NCBI GenBank assembly: GCA_020137815.1
Contig: CM035356.1
Location: 3,498,563 to 3,562,562, forward strand
DNA length: 64,000 nt
DNA from: Hormiphora californensis
Taxonomy: Eukaryota; Ctenophora; Tentaculata; Cydippida; Pleurobrachiidae
Direction: 5' to 3'
Position numbers and translations under genes: made by a program. Positions 14,093 through 26,240 of this stretch are shown here, one piece after another; the first letter of the stretch is position 1, and each line of letters starts with the position of its first letter. Below the pieces are notes generated by a model, which saw nothing but the letters and a program-made list of their open reading frames with translations, had not been told where the DNA came from and searched no databases.

Positions 14093-15018
14093 TAGAGGGA
14101 TAGTGTTAGTGGTCTTTGACTTTAGTGACTGATTTAATCTAGACAAGCAGTTGTGGCCTTTTCTATTTGTTATCTATTTTCTGCTTTCTTTAAAAGGTTA
14201 GATTGTCTAATGAAAACTGACTCCGAATCTCTGAATCTACGCAGTCCGTGTATGAATTAATACTTTTATCACGCCATTTGGGTATTATTTCTTCTAAAAG
14301 ATATCCTATCATGATAGTGCATTAGCAGATTTCTTAGCTGTGGTCCTATATGCACTATGATAGTGCCACTATCCTAATCTATTGAAGCAACGAAGCCAGC
14401 GGCTAAGTGAGATCGTATGTGGTTAAATATCTATTGTTAAATATCTATTGTTTAACTCCCTAATTCTTGGAAATATTTTCTCAAAACTGAATAGGGATGC
14501 TTTATTTAAAGTGTACCACTCCATTAATAAAATCCAAAATAAAGTAACGCATTCAATAGATATGATAGTCCCGGGGTATCATTCACCATAAATTTTTCAC
14601 AATTATTCTTTATTCTGAAGTTCACAATTCACATATTGATATTATACGACCATTTCTCACTCACCTCGCATTTGAAGAGAATGATAAAATGGGATGATTG
14701 AAGCCCTTATATCTTGATAGGGAAGGTTGCCTGTCATCTAAGACAAATGCAGTATCAGTTACTGATATCTCTTTATCTAGATATATGTCATATTATGCTG
14801 TCCATCTGCATCCTAACATTAAATATATGATGGGGATATATTTTGTATCCCAATGCACAGTATACTATGTTTGTAATATGCACATTGATGAATTGCCATA
14901 TAGACAGGGATCACTGTCGACTGTCGAGTGTCGACTGAGCAAGCCAACGTTACAGAGCATTCATGAGAGAAAATAAAAATTAAAGACGTTTATAACCGCA
15001 TTTGTAAACAAGTTTATT

Positions 15019-15357
15019 CTAAGATGGGGCACTATTCACAAATGCTTGAATAACTTTGGGATTCAGTAAATTATTCTCTAAGTGCTCACTGGTCCTTCCT
15101 TTTGTGTCTGATTCCAAATCCATTAAGACGTATTTGTCTTGCAATTCAGTAGGTACCTGGCCAGCTACAGCTCTGTATACAAGGTGATTGTGATGAACCT
15201 CGAGATTTCTTATCCTCTCGAGGGCTCGCCTGTGAGGAATCACGTGACATGTATGCTGAGAGTACATTAATTCATCATCTGTGAGATGTTTAATTTCAGG
15301 GCTGGCTTTCAAATACTGCAAGGATACACACCTTCTTACAACCCTTCTTTGTATCAT
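15019..15357 (-). CDS. Unrecognised 112-residue protein or last exon
   Basis: An uninterrupted minus-strand frame from ATG 15357 to TAG 15019-15021, followed at once by AATAAA (minus strand, about 15011-15016). The position of that signal is what makes the frame credible. The protein is charged and lacks low complexity: an N-terminal basic patch (RRVVRR), then LTDDELMYSQHTCHVIPHRR, ALERIRNLEVHHNHLVYRAV and an acidic-polar C-terminus. No signal peptide or membrane segment. An in-frame TAA lies nine codons before the ATG with no obvious acceptor between, so an intronless small gene is the simplest reading; a terminal exon with a non-canonical join is possible. I do not recognise the family and assign no function. 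Confidence 0.45.
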   Translation of the reverse strand: MIQRRVVRRCVSLQYLKASPEIKHLTDDELMYSQHTCHVIPHRRALERIRNLEVHHNHLVYRAVAGQVPTELQDKYVLMDLESDTKGRTSEHLENNLLNPKVIQAFVNSAPS

Positions 15358-15935
15358 ATTCTTTATCTCACCTTTCTCTGTTTACCTCATGTATTACTCG
15401 GCCCTCTCAAGACATTTTGAGACGCTGTTAAATTTCTAATGCTTTGAAACACTTCATCGTTCTACTGAGTTTGTTTCGCAATTCCTTCTACTTCGCTATC
15501 TCGCTTTAATATGTCTGATTAGATGCAGCGCAACAATGTTTCATAAGGGCTGAAGGATAAAAACATGTTAATACAAGAACTCAACGAAACCACGTTAATT
15601 CTAAATTTGTCGTCAGTCATATGTTTTATTTTACCTTGCTGTATATCAAATATATTTGTTGTATACAGCCTGCAATAATACCCACCTTTTGCCTTCCTAA
15701 GTCTTCTGATTGCAATTTGAATGGTTCAAACATCCTGCAGTATAGAAATTACAATTATAGACAAGTCTGAACGATACTGCATTGAGCAAATGGAGTTTGC
15801 TGTCCTGATTTCATGGCCTAACTTTCTGACTTGTACCGCCGTGTTGGAGCAAAAGTTTTTGAATTGTTGGAAAGCTACTACAGTGTTTTTTGTTGAGTAC
15901 TACATAACTTATACCCACGTACGTGACAGCTGAAC

Positions 15936-18443
15936 ATGTACAACAACACAACGGAAGATATCATTTACGAGTTTAGGCACACTCTCAGTACTCGAATTGC
16001 CATGGGATTCATGCTGGGACTCATCTGTTTCATTACCATTGTGGGTAAGTTAACAACTCTTTTCTGTTTTGTCCCTGCTGTCAGCTTAATGCTTTGACAG
16101 ACAATTTTCTTGTTGCCCTGCGAACTGACAGAACTAGAATGTTAGAGGAGATAGTTGCTCGAATACCCCCAACAATCGTGTCCTACATTCTGTTTCTATC
16201 CATTCTCATTTTAACCATGGGCTTTGGGTTTGTTTTACTACTTTCGAATGCATAGATGATGATATCGTTTCTAACCTCTAGGTAATTGTTTGGTTCTGTT
16301 GGCCCTGGCAACGTGTCGGAATCTCAGAAGCATCAGTAACCTTTTCATTGGAAATCTAGCTCTGGTTGACTTTATCATTGGGGTCTGCACCATGCCAATA
16401 ACTGTGTAGGTGCAGTCTCATGTGATATATGGAAGTTTGGCCATTAATGGAGAGACTTTACTACATAATGTTTTTTCGATATTTTTTTATTATCTATCCG
16501 GAATATTATTGAAGCGATCACTCTAAGTTGATTTCAAAGGGTAACTTCCTATTGATTCAGTACAGGGTACTGCCTTGATTGTGGAAACAGACTACGATAT
16601 GGTCATCGCAGCTGAAGATACTAAATTTACAAATGCAGCTTGTCTTTTGATTAACCTTATAAAAGAGTAAGAAGATTCTTCTTACGATAGCTTGAATTAA
16701 AGAGAAGGAACTAGAGTTCATATATAATTACCGTTTGTGGTTTCAGTCTGTGACTTTCGCCATCAATCTTGTTGTTTTACTGTTTGTCTCTTCTCCGTTG
16801 TATACGATCGGGATTGCGCTACTACTCAGATTGTCTCCTATGGTTGGTAATCACCTCCCCTCGACCCTCTGGCCCGGGATCGGCGTGGGATTTAAACCAG
16901 TGTATCTGCCTGTTCGGCGATGTACAACCCGTAGGCCACGGCAATGTAGGAACAGCCAACTTATAACGACGAGTCAAATCCATAATAGTTTCATCTACAA
17001 ATAATTTGTTTTTGTGATGACGTTGGCTCAACCATGCACTTTGCAGTGTTCTTTTTCCTGCTTCTAACTCGAGGATGGCCGGTCCTACTTCGAATTGTCT
17101 CCTGCTGTGGGCACTCTCTCATCGCTGGCACTCGCTACAGGTCAGATGGGTGGAGACTAGGTACCGGCGTGTAGATCGAACAATGCTAAACCTGAGCACC
17201 GAAATGATAGGTACACTGACAATCGAACGATTCCATAGATTTTTATCTGACTAGCTCATTTGTTCTTAGACAACTGTATCCCGTCAGTTCAATCCCTCCT
17301 CTTTGCAGGTTCTTTTTTCTGTTCTACACGATTGTGGCGCTAGTGATCCCTCTTCTAATTGTCTCCCTCAGCTATGTGCCCATCTTCATCGTGTCACATC
17401 GCGCTAACAAGGTACGAATGAGCTGGCAGGGAGACCAGGGCTGTCAACAGATCGAAACAATGCTAAAGTACACCCCAAACTACTATGTCCCTCACTCGGG
17501 TTTTGTGAAATTTCCCACGGTCCTAACTCCACTCCCTGATAAGATAGAGACTTAAAATTTGTTTTGTACGAAGAACTCGATATGATCTCCCTACAAAACA
17601 AATTTCAAGTTTCTATCTTATCAGGGGGTGGAGCTATGGCCGTCTAAAATCCGGTCGCGCGCAGCAAGGGACATAGTAGTTTGGGGGGACCTTTAGTAAA
17701 AATTTACTTTGCTCTTGCAAGCGAGAAAAAAAGCTTAAGCATCAAACTGAGAAATTATGAGCTACAGAGCTGCAAATAAATTTAAATAAAGTTAAATTAG
17801 ATTAAGTTACATAAAGTAAAATAAAGTAAAATGAAATAAAGTTACAGTAACGGCCCTCATCCAGATACATGCGTCTCAGAGTCAGAGTGGTCACTCCAAG
17901 CGGCAGATGCAGGCGGCCTTCCTGGTGATCATCATTGTCGGGGTGTTCGCCCTCACCACCCTCCCCGTCATGACCGTGGGATTGCTCAGTTGGGCGGGTG
18001 TTATTGATAGTATGCCACTACTGGCAGCCATTATCTTCCATATCATGCTGTACAGTAACTCAGCCATCAACCCCATATTGTACGGAGTCTTCAATAGCAG
18101 CTTTAGGTAATCATTTGATTAATTATGTTGTTTTATAAGATTCTATACCCCAGTGAATATTCTTTCGTGCTAATAACCATCATACCTCATGGTATTTGAT
18201 TAATTATGAAGCAACATTTGAACACGTTTTTCACAACACATAGTAAATACTCTTAGAAGGAACAGCATGGAGTATCAAATCTCCTAAATTATATCTCCTC
18301 CCAGGGAGGTTTACAAGAGTATGTGCATGTGTGAGTGGGGTAAACAGCGACACAGCATGATCGCCAGACGAAGAGCCAGCAGTTTGAGGGACCCAGCCTT
18401 CCTATCATCCTCTTCAACTGACCACAAAGACAAGTATTTATAA
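15936..18443 (+). CDS. Class A GPCR, paralogue of the one at 145-670; middle exons degraded or missing
   Basis: Readable exons: 15936-16044 (ATG, MYNNTTEDIIYEF, TM1 start), 16282 to about 16405 (GNCLVLLALA, then NLALVDFIIG, the TM1-TM2 signature), 17309-17411 (TM5, FFLFYTIVALVIPLLIVSLS), 17865-18106 (TM6-TM7, ending SAINPILYG, the NPxxY motif) and 18305-18443 (REVYKSMCMCEWGKQRHSM, a Ser-rich tail, then TAA). N-terminal N-glycosylation is plausible (NNT). TM3 and TM4 should lie in 16740-17160. That stretch has TM4-like and loop-like fragments in different frames and an in-frame TAA near 16964, so either exon calls are wrong or the gene is decaying. Intron positions around TM7 match the first GPCR. 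The receptor would sit in the plasma membrane; ligand unknown. Confidence 0.65.
17473..17686. mobile_element. Hairpin MITE in a GPCR intron
   Basis: CCCCAAACTACTATGTCCC at the left end and its inverse at the right. The inner stem (CTCCACTCCCTGATAAG and inverse at 17527-17633) is almost perfect; the middle of the arms has diverged. Confidence 0.8.
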
Positions 18444-19118
18444 ATGGGGTGATATATGTTTCATGTACCTCGCGGAGCTGTCTGACAGCGCCAGACTCCG
18501 ATTTGATTCTCAAATGTGCTCAGATGGAGTTTGCGGCGCCAGACAGTCCCGGAGTGAAATAAGCATGAGATGAGGACTATAACAAAGTTAATAGTAACTC
18601 ATCTACTGTTGACAAAAGATGCTTCATTAATTAATAACTTTTTTTGCAGGCAGTTTGCAAGATCCAACACCGCGAAGAACCTTTCACATCGATTGGAAAA
18701 GGTTACAGAAGCGAACAAAACTTTGCAGAACAGCTCCTGCTAACGACCCATTGATGTGTGTGTCCGCGATGGACTGTCCGTGTCACTCATTTTCCAGGAG
18801 GTTTAGATACTTAAAGGTTGACAAATGCATACATGCTTTTTCGAATACTAATCACAGGGCTGACAATATCGGTAGACCCCCTTTTTCAAATGTTTTTCTA
18901 AAAGATAAAAATCTGGAAAAATCATAAATCGAAACAATACGATAGATGAAAAGTTTTAGGTATTGTCAACCTTTAATTGCCTAATTGAGACTGATAGACT
19001 GAAGTTAAAAATCATGATTATCCTGGATCAGTGATCACGTAAGACAGCTCAGCTGATCAGTATAGGTAAAGAGACAAATAATATAGGTTTTTCGTCGATA
19101 TCAATGTGTAAATTATTG
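18280..19118 (+). repeat. Segmental duplication, copy 1 (GPCR last exon and 3' flank)
   Basis: Pairs with 20560-21309. Shared landmarks are the last GPCR exon, a GACAATATCGGT block and GATCAGTGATCACGTAAGAC. Confidence 0.8.
18484..18545. mobile_element. Tiny inverted repeat, family B (GGCGCCAGAC)
   Basis: GCGCCAGACTCCGATTTGAT facing TGGAGTTTGCGGCGCCAGAC. Related copies lie at 22911-22968, 25396-25456 and, diverged, 36868-36950. Each is about 60-80 bp. Confidence 0.65.
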
Positions 19119-19129
19119 GTGACCTACAA

Positions 19130-19362
19130 CTATGGCTCATGCAACTATGGCTCATAAAATCTATGAGCCATAGATGCATGCAACTATGGCTCATAGATTT
19201 TATGAGCCATAGATGCATACAACTATGGCTCATAGAAATGTGATCTGATTAGGTTCTATGAGCCAAAGCTAGTGAGAGTGAGAGGGACGTGAGTGACACG
19301 TGAGTGACACGTGAGTGATACGTGAGTGACACGTGAGTGACATGTGAGTGACACGTGAGTTT
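19130..19362. repeat. Palindromic ATGGCTCAT repeats followed by tandem GTGAGTGACAC
   Basis: The unit CAACTATGGCTCAT alternates with its inverse ATGAGCCATAG several times (19130-19265). Then six or seven tandem units of GTGAGTGACAC, each containing or nearly containing CACGTG, run to about 19362. Confidence 0.85.
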
Positions 19363-19910
19363 TCGAATCATGTAATATTAAATGAGCACAAATGTAAACG
19401 ATTTACATAATGATAATGATAAATCTAATGTTACATAATTAAAATTACACTATCAGTTCATCTTGGATATAATGGTAAAAGGGGTCCTTCTTTGGACAGT
19501 TCATAGAGCATTTCACGTGAATCAGCAGCTCCTTAACACGATGTTTATTCCAATCTATGATCGGATAGGTACTAAACAGCCGCCTTGCATTATCACTATC
19601 AGGATCCACAGTAAAAAACTCTCCAACAGGTCTGATTTTCGAGAAAGTAGTATAGGTAGGATGTTCCCAGAAATTGCCTGGCTAAAGTTTCTGATCTTTC
19701 ACACTCTTCCAAAACCTCCCGGTACTCGTTGAACAATGTAGTGTTTTTCGTGACGTCGATAACAATTATAGCTAGTGAATCTACTAACAAATTCTAATGA
19801 GCGGGATGGATATGTGACAGTGTCACATATCCACCCCCCTCACTGACACGATTCTGGGATGCGCCATTAGCAGAGTGAAACGATACGAGATACGAAACTT
19901 ATGATTCGGG

Positions 19911-20552
19911 GGAGCTCATTAGCAGTGTGTGACGATAGGTATATGGAACATGATTCGGGGAAGCTTATTAGGAGTGTTAGACGATATGAGAAACGATTCG
20001 GAGAATGTTTTATCACTCTTTCTATCTATCTCTATCTCTATCTCTATCTCTTTTTGTCAATTATCTTGGACTTGAGAACTAGATGAGGTGCCTACCATTA
20101 TACTATAATGCGAGCTGACGCTACACACTTGGTGAGTTTAGTGCCCTTATTTTTGGTAATAAGAGCCTATCGGCTCGCCTCATTGTTTTTAGGAGGATAT
20201 GTTGTTTTTAATGGAATGCGTTCGGTTTTTTTCGAGTCTTGCCAAACAGACCAAATTCAAACCATTCCATCTAAAACAACAACATATCCCCCTAAAAACA
20301 ACGGGGCTGAGCCGACATCCAGATAAAAAAGGAAAAGGAGTATGGACAAAAATAAGGGCACCAAAGTTTGTAGCTTCATCGCATTAGTATGAGTAGGTAT
20401 CTCATCTGGTTCTCAAGATAATTGACAAAAAGAAATAGAGATAGATAAAAAGAGCGATAAAACATTCTCCGAATCGTGTCTCATATCGTTAGCACTCCTA
20501 ATAAGCTTCCCGATCATGTTCCAATACCGTATCTCTAAAGTAATGAGCTCCA
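19911..20552. mobile_element. 0.64 kb fold-back element
   Basis: Arms start GGAGCTCATT and end AATGAGCTCC, meeting near 20245 in a TTTTTAATGGAATG region. Both arms include CTATCTCTATCTC-type repeats. It sits between the two copies of the duplicated GPCR 3' region and encodes nothing recognisable. Confidence 0.85.
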
Positions 20553-20559
20553 ATCTCAA

Positions 20560-21309
20560 TTTATCTCTCCCAGGGAGTTGTAAGGATCGATGTGCAGTGA
20601 GGGGGTAAAGGACACGTCAGCATGATCGCCATGAGAATGTCAGGGATTTAGGGACCAAGTTTATCACCTCTTCAACATGATCAACAGTACGGGTGACATT
20701 TATACATTATACATTATGAGATATATTTTCAGATTCTGGTAATCCTCCGGACGTGAAGTTAGTGTGAGATTTAGGGTACATCACGACATGTAAAGGCTTT
20801 TGACCACCGATCATAAGATTTGTATTATAATTGAAAACTTTTCTTGAGGAGTTTTGAACGTCAAAGAAGACCCTTTCTCAGATTAAAAGGTTACGGAAAG
20901 CGAACAAACTTGCAGAACACTCTGCTAAACCATTGAATTGTGTTGTCACTCATTTTCCAGGAGTTTTGGACATTTAAAGGTTTACAAGATGCGTAAAATT
21001 TTTTGTCTACATTATACTTTTTCGAATACTAGTATGATCATAGGCTGACAATATCGGTGGACCCCCTTTTTCGAATGTTTTTCTAAAAGATAAAAAAATC
21101 TGGAAAAACCATAAATCAAAAACATACGACAGACGAAAAGTTTTAGGTATCTTGTCAACCTTTAATTGCCTAATTGAGACTGATAGACTGAAGTTTTAAA
21201 AAACATGATTATCCTGGATCAGTGATCACGTAAGACAGCTCAGCTGATCAGTATAGGTAAAGAGACAAATAATATAGATTTTTCGTCGATATCAATGTGT
21301 AAATTATTT
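20560..21309 (+). pseudogene. Decayed duplicate of the GPCR last exon and flank
   Basis: The region matches 18280-19118 in order, but the exon part (20570-20700) carries many one- to few-base deletions and no continuous frame. The non-coding flank (21060-21309) is much better preserved. Confidence 0.7.
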
Positions 21310-21689
21310 AACATCTGTTTTAACAACCCCTTATGCCCGCCTTTTTTGGATCAATATTACCGGAATACGGAGGTGGATACGGAAATGGAAGCATTTAAAA
21401 TGATCTATAGTGAGGAATGTCAGTCAGGAAAAAAGGTGTATAAAAGTGTATAAAACAAACTTTATCAAATTGTAACAGAATATACGATTGTAAAAACACT
21501 GCCAATGCTTCTTTAGTGGGTGAAATAGGGACCAATATCTTTCCCGATAAAACTCCTCGCCAAACCCTCGTTAGTTCCACTACACAATACTATTGTTACT
21601 GTTAGCATAATGAAAGCAGAATGGCTTCATGTCCGTTGTCAATGGCCAGTATCATTAAGACATTAGAGCCAGCTGAAACTCATATCATA

Positions 21690-21715
21690 ACTTGTTGAGT
21701 AAGGGGTGAGACAAA
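21690..21715. repeat. Dispersed short repeat, family D (TTGTTGAGTAAGGGGTGAGA)
   Basis: The same 20-mer occurs at about 31115 and 31379. At 31115 it forms a hairpin with CTCTCACTCAAC. Confidence 0.7.
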
Positions 21716-21754
21716 TCATAACGGATTCTTTTTTCAAGCATCTTCATTATTGCG

Positions 21755-23093
21755 TCACGAGTTATTAGTCCCTGTCGATGTTGCTGCCTCTTGTCTTCTC
21801 CTGAATTCCTCCTGTGCTGCCTCGATATCTCCAATGGAGACTGTTGAGACCGACCGGAGTCCTCTCCGTACCTTACTGACGGCTATCTTTTGCTGGATAT
21901 CTGGCTCTTCTGTCATCATGTCAGGTGTGTTACCTGATGAAATTGGTTGGTCAATGGTCGGGTGTGAACCTTTGTGAAACCTGAATTATAAACAAAATTT
22001 GACTTCTTACAGAGAACGTAAACCTACCATCTTTGTTTTTCTTCCTCGGATCTGCCTGTCTATCCAGGAGATACTGCACCATCTCAGACAGATCAAATGC
22101 AGCAGCATAGTGAAGTGCAGTCCACCCATAGATGTCTCTAGCATTGATGTGTCCACCTGCATCAAGGACCACATCACAAGCAACCGTGTCGTCATATGTC
22201 ACGCACTCGTGTAAATACCTGTTGGGATGGGAGCTCATTTGTTAAGTTATCACACTTGTAGCATATAGGCCGCTAAGAGAGTCAAAGTCAAGATCTCATC
22301 AGGGATCTCATCTAACTGGGTTCCCGTATAAAGTTAAAACATATCGATCTGGCAAGATATGTTCTTTATTGGATATATTTAGAAACCAGTTACCTCCTTC
22401 CCTCGCTAGTGATTTCGTTAGCGTCGATCTCCGGGTCATTAAGGAACTCCTCCAAATTATCATAGTCCCCATTTCTTATCGCATCTAGGATCATCTTCTC
22501 GTCATCACAATCCTCATCGTCCTCACTCAGTGTCTCCGTCTCGTTATCCGTTACCTGCAGAATCATGAGCTTGTTTTCAACTGTCATCATTGGCCTGATC
22601 CTAAATTCTCATTTACGAGAACCGCGGTCAGAGCATTGGCCTGACGGGTTTTCAGCGAATTCCCATGATCGAATAAGATCGATAGAACTCCCTTGGTCAG
22701 ACAAACGAGCTTACCCTTTGTTTGGTTGAAACTGCAGCTGGTTTCAGATTGTTTTCGTTGTAGGTAAACACAGGATCAAGACTCTTTCGGACTGTGTTTG
22801 GACTCCGTGTTGGCGTGACATCATCTATGCTCTCCCTGATAACAGTGATAAAGTGTAATTAAATAATTCATGTGTCAATTGCTATCAAAATGCAAGAAGC
22901 TCACTTACTCGCCAGACCCCGATTCGACAGTGCGCTCAGATGGGGTCTGCGGCGCCAGACAGTCAAAATGAGTCACTTACTCGTTTCTCGATGAAAGACT
23001 GTGTTTGTTCTCGATCACCGAGCTCCTGCCTCTGTTTTGAACCGTTTTAACAAGTGCAGACTTTAAACCCTTCAAGCTCAGTTTACCATCCAT
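21755..23093 (-). CDS. Ankyrin-repeat protein, 254 residues
   Basis: Five exons on the minus strand: 22981-23093, 22715-22835, 22394-22554, 22028-22218, 21755-21933, with consistent phases. ATG at 23093 begins MDGKLSLKGLKSALVK; an in-frame codon path continues upstream to an acceptor-like TGTAG, so an extra 5' exon is possible. Exon 3 has an acidic run (SEDDEDCDDE) then an ankyrin-type helix (ILDAIRNGDYDNLEEFL). Exon 4 carries one clear repeat, DIYGWTALHYAAAFDLSEMV with QYLLDRQADP, preceded by a partial one (YLHECVTYDDTVACDVVLDA). The C-terminus is basic then Glu/Arg-rich (VRRGLRSVSTVSIGDIEAAQ), perhaps coiled coil. Small ankyrin proteins of this type usually act as intracellular adaptors or inhibitors; KTVQN and KVRRGL loosely resemble PP1-docking sequences, but I make no firm assignment. 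Confidence 0.85.
22617..22650. mobile_element. Short repeat, family C (GTCAGAGCATTGGCCTGAC)
   Basis: The same motif, direct or inverted, occurs at 35293-35370, 61234-61293 and 62297-62330. The 61234 copy is a complete small inverted repeat. Confidence 0.6.
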
Positions 23094-23716
23094 ACTACCG
23101 CTACATTTACAAAATTAGTGACAGAAAAAAGAGCAATTCAATTCGCTAGAAAAGAGGGGGGTTGCCGGCCAAATTAATTATAGCTGTACAGCCACTGTTT
23201 CTCTCTCCCTCGCAAGGTTACCTATGTGTCGCACACACTTAGCATACGTCACAAACCTGCAAATACAACGTAGGCAACAAAGCTTGATTGCAGAAAATAT
23301 TTGTTTGTACAAAGACCACGTCAACACTTAATACTAGATAGTCAATAGTCAAAACTAGATAGCAGGTAGTGGACACGATCGGCAGAAGAAAGGAGAAAGA
23401 AGAAAGAGTAAGTGGCTGACATAAAGCGATGAAAAGTACAGCTTTTTCGGTGAGATACGACAGAGAAATAGAGAGACCTTTTCAGAGCTACTAAAAGCCT
23501 CATCAAATGACACTACAAATTAGATTCAGGTCTTGGCACGAAGGCTAGTAGTATCTGCAAAGACTACAATAAAAATAATACTATCTAAGTCAGTACACAA
23601 TACACAGTGTGTACTACTGAGTCAGTATATAGTGCTTCACACAACTACATTTACGTTCTGACAATTTAGAACGTACTACAATTATATACAGACCTTACAT
23701 TTTAACAAATCAGTAC

Positions 23717-23803
<87 letters not shown>

Positions 23804-25932
23804 TGTTGACAAAAAAGCACACACGCCGCCACAGAAATGAGAAGGACACATTTTAACAAGCACATTCTTCCACTCAGAGATCTGTGGACATGATGCTATG
23901 GAAAGGTTCTCAGCAGTTCTAAACCAATAAATGTGGTATCTGTTATAGAGGGAGCCGGGAGGGTGAGGGTAGAAATTGAGAATTGATAGCTCACAGGTAA
24001 TGTACATTGAAGATGGAAGATTTTGACAGATTTGTCCACAACATCACTGAATACTGATCTGTACTGGAGAATGTGTGCAGATCTAATTGATCAGTCAACA
24101 AAAATAGCGTATATATCGTCAATTTAGGAAACAGTAATCGTTCCAGTTATCGTGAAATAAATGTGCAAATTTCACACGAATTCTGGATAGTTTATTGTTT
24201 CCCAAAGTCGAAAAATCAATCTGATTAATTGAAAAGGTACCTCTCCACGCAGCAAGTTGAAGCCTATACATATGTTTATTGTTTATTCAAGTATGTTGTC
24301 CTGGTAGACCTAGATAAGTGTGGTAGGCTCATAAATATGCAAAGGCATGCCAAAATAATATAGAAGTAAAGGTATAGAAGAATGTTAAGATAGGGAAGGA
24401 CTGCAGCAGAGAGAGACATGGATGTAAAATTGGAATTCACAACACGATCCTAGCCCCAGGTATCAATTTCAGATCACTTCAAGTTGCAAGAAATTCTACT
24501 ACGTTAACTCCTATCAAGTCTTTAGCTCAACTGTTTTAAGGCACCAGTTGTATCAGACCCTAAAATGATATCAGCTAGAAACGGAAGCAATTTGCCATAA
24601 TTTACGTCGATATTTTTTAGTGTGAGAAGGTATATTATACTGTGTGATCACACTACCCCTTTACCTAATAATCAGGCTACTCCCACAAGTCCTTAATTCA
24701 ACTATACGTAACATACTTGCGTATGTTTATTACTCATCCATGTCGCCATGGCAACCGAAGCAGTGGCTAGAAGTTGGGTAAAAGTTACGTTTCTTTCTGA
24801 TAAAACCACACAGTATGAACGGGGGGCACACATATGGGAATTAATTAAAGCAGAGAGAGAGAGGCCGGTATGAAACATAACCACATAGAAGAGAGACAGT
24901 ATCAGTTATAGCGTATGTAGCTATTACAATGTATCTCTCAGCCTCTCAGAGTCTCAATGAAACGAAATAGAGAAAGAAAAGGAGAGAAGGTGGGATTGAA
25001 AAAATACGAAAATGGTACCGTAAATTTGGAAGAATGAAAAGGAGAGGCAGCCAATTAACAAGTTAGTCAGCTTCAAAATGACATACAATGCAAGGTACAG
25101 GTTCGATTCAATTTCAACGTGAAAATCAGATGTCGCAAATTTGAGAATCGAACCAATTTGGACTGTAGGTGAAATTAATTCAGTGTTTTAAAAAACGCAG
25201 TCTATATCATCTGAAAGTTAATAAAACTTTATCAATGCTCATGCCCATGGTCATTCAAAGTCTATTCGAAGTCCATATCTTTTACTGATCCACCCGAGAA
25301 CTTTCGTTTGGATCCAACCATAACCCGAGTCAATGCAAATTCCACGTGTACCTACGTGGACAACCCATACATTCAAGTTCTCGCAAAGTCCCTGTATGGC
25401 GCCATACCCCATTTGATTCTCTCAGTGCGCTCAGATGGGGTCGGCGGCGCCAGACATCAAATTCCCCGGTAATTTTTACTACTCCTGGAGTAGAGCTCAC
25501 TACAAGGTTCGAACATGTCAGACTCCGAGAATTTCCATATCCAATGTTTGATTCCGTACTTTCGGCAAAGTTTCGTGATTATGTGCGAAGTTTTGGTTAC
25601 CGTTTTGACGGTCATGTCCATGAAATTCATCGTCATGATAATGGCGTCAATCTGTAGTTGTCTGTTGTTATAGGAAATCACACTTCACAATTGTTGTACT
25701 GAATTCAAGGAAATGCGTCATGACACATGTGCCAAATACTGTGATAACTGCACGTGCATTATGAAACTGTCAGCCTTTCCATCCGACTTTAAAATGAAGC
25801 CTTTACTTGAATTAAATCCTCGTATATATTACCGCGAGTGGCACAGAACATTCAAGTATGGGTATAACGCATAGCACATATAATATGAGATATGAGATGA
25901 AACTAGGACAGAGCAATTCTGACAGTTCTTAC
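23094..25932. other. Non-coding stretch upstream of the ankyrin gene
   Basis: Holds a (GA)n tract (23719-23800) and family B repeats at 25396-25456. AG-rich patches occur at 23380-23480 and 24940-25050. No exon was recognised. Confidence 0.45.
23719..23801. repeat. (GA)n microsatellite
   Basis: About 80 bp of uninterrupted GA. Confidence 0.97.
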
Positions 25933-26231
25933 CTCTGATCTCCTCCTCCTCCTTCGTGTGATCATGCTGATTAAATTGAAAGAGCTTCGTTTACTAGCTC
26001 TCTATTTCGTATGTCTGATCCCTACTGTATCTAATTTCTTCCATACCTCTGATCCCCCGGTGAAGTGTGACCTCGGGATCTGTTGTCCATTTTAAACGAG
26101 AAACATTTACGTTGGCTTTCGTTATTATGCTTCATTACGTCAGACTCAGAGAAAAGCAAGAACTCTTTGGCTGCGAAGCTACCAAGCACGTTGGAGTTCA
26201 CGCGAGCTACGTATAGGGGATTTATGCCCAA
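25933..26231 (-). other. Candidate minus-strand exon pair
   Basis: Exon-like 26047 to about 26240 reads INPLYVARVNSNVLGSF, then SESDVMKHNNESQRKCFSF, and ends AG|GTATGG. A second, 25933-25966 (34 nt), has a good acceptor (TTTAATCAG) and donor (GAG|GTAAGA). The first, ending in phase 2, could join the 5' extension of the ankyrin gene at about 23100 in frame (giving SGSMDGK); including the 34-nt exon would shift the frame. No family is recognised. The 5' limit is unclear because the codon at 26231 is TTG. Confidence 0.25.
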
Positions 26232-26240
26232 GAGATTCTA

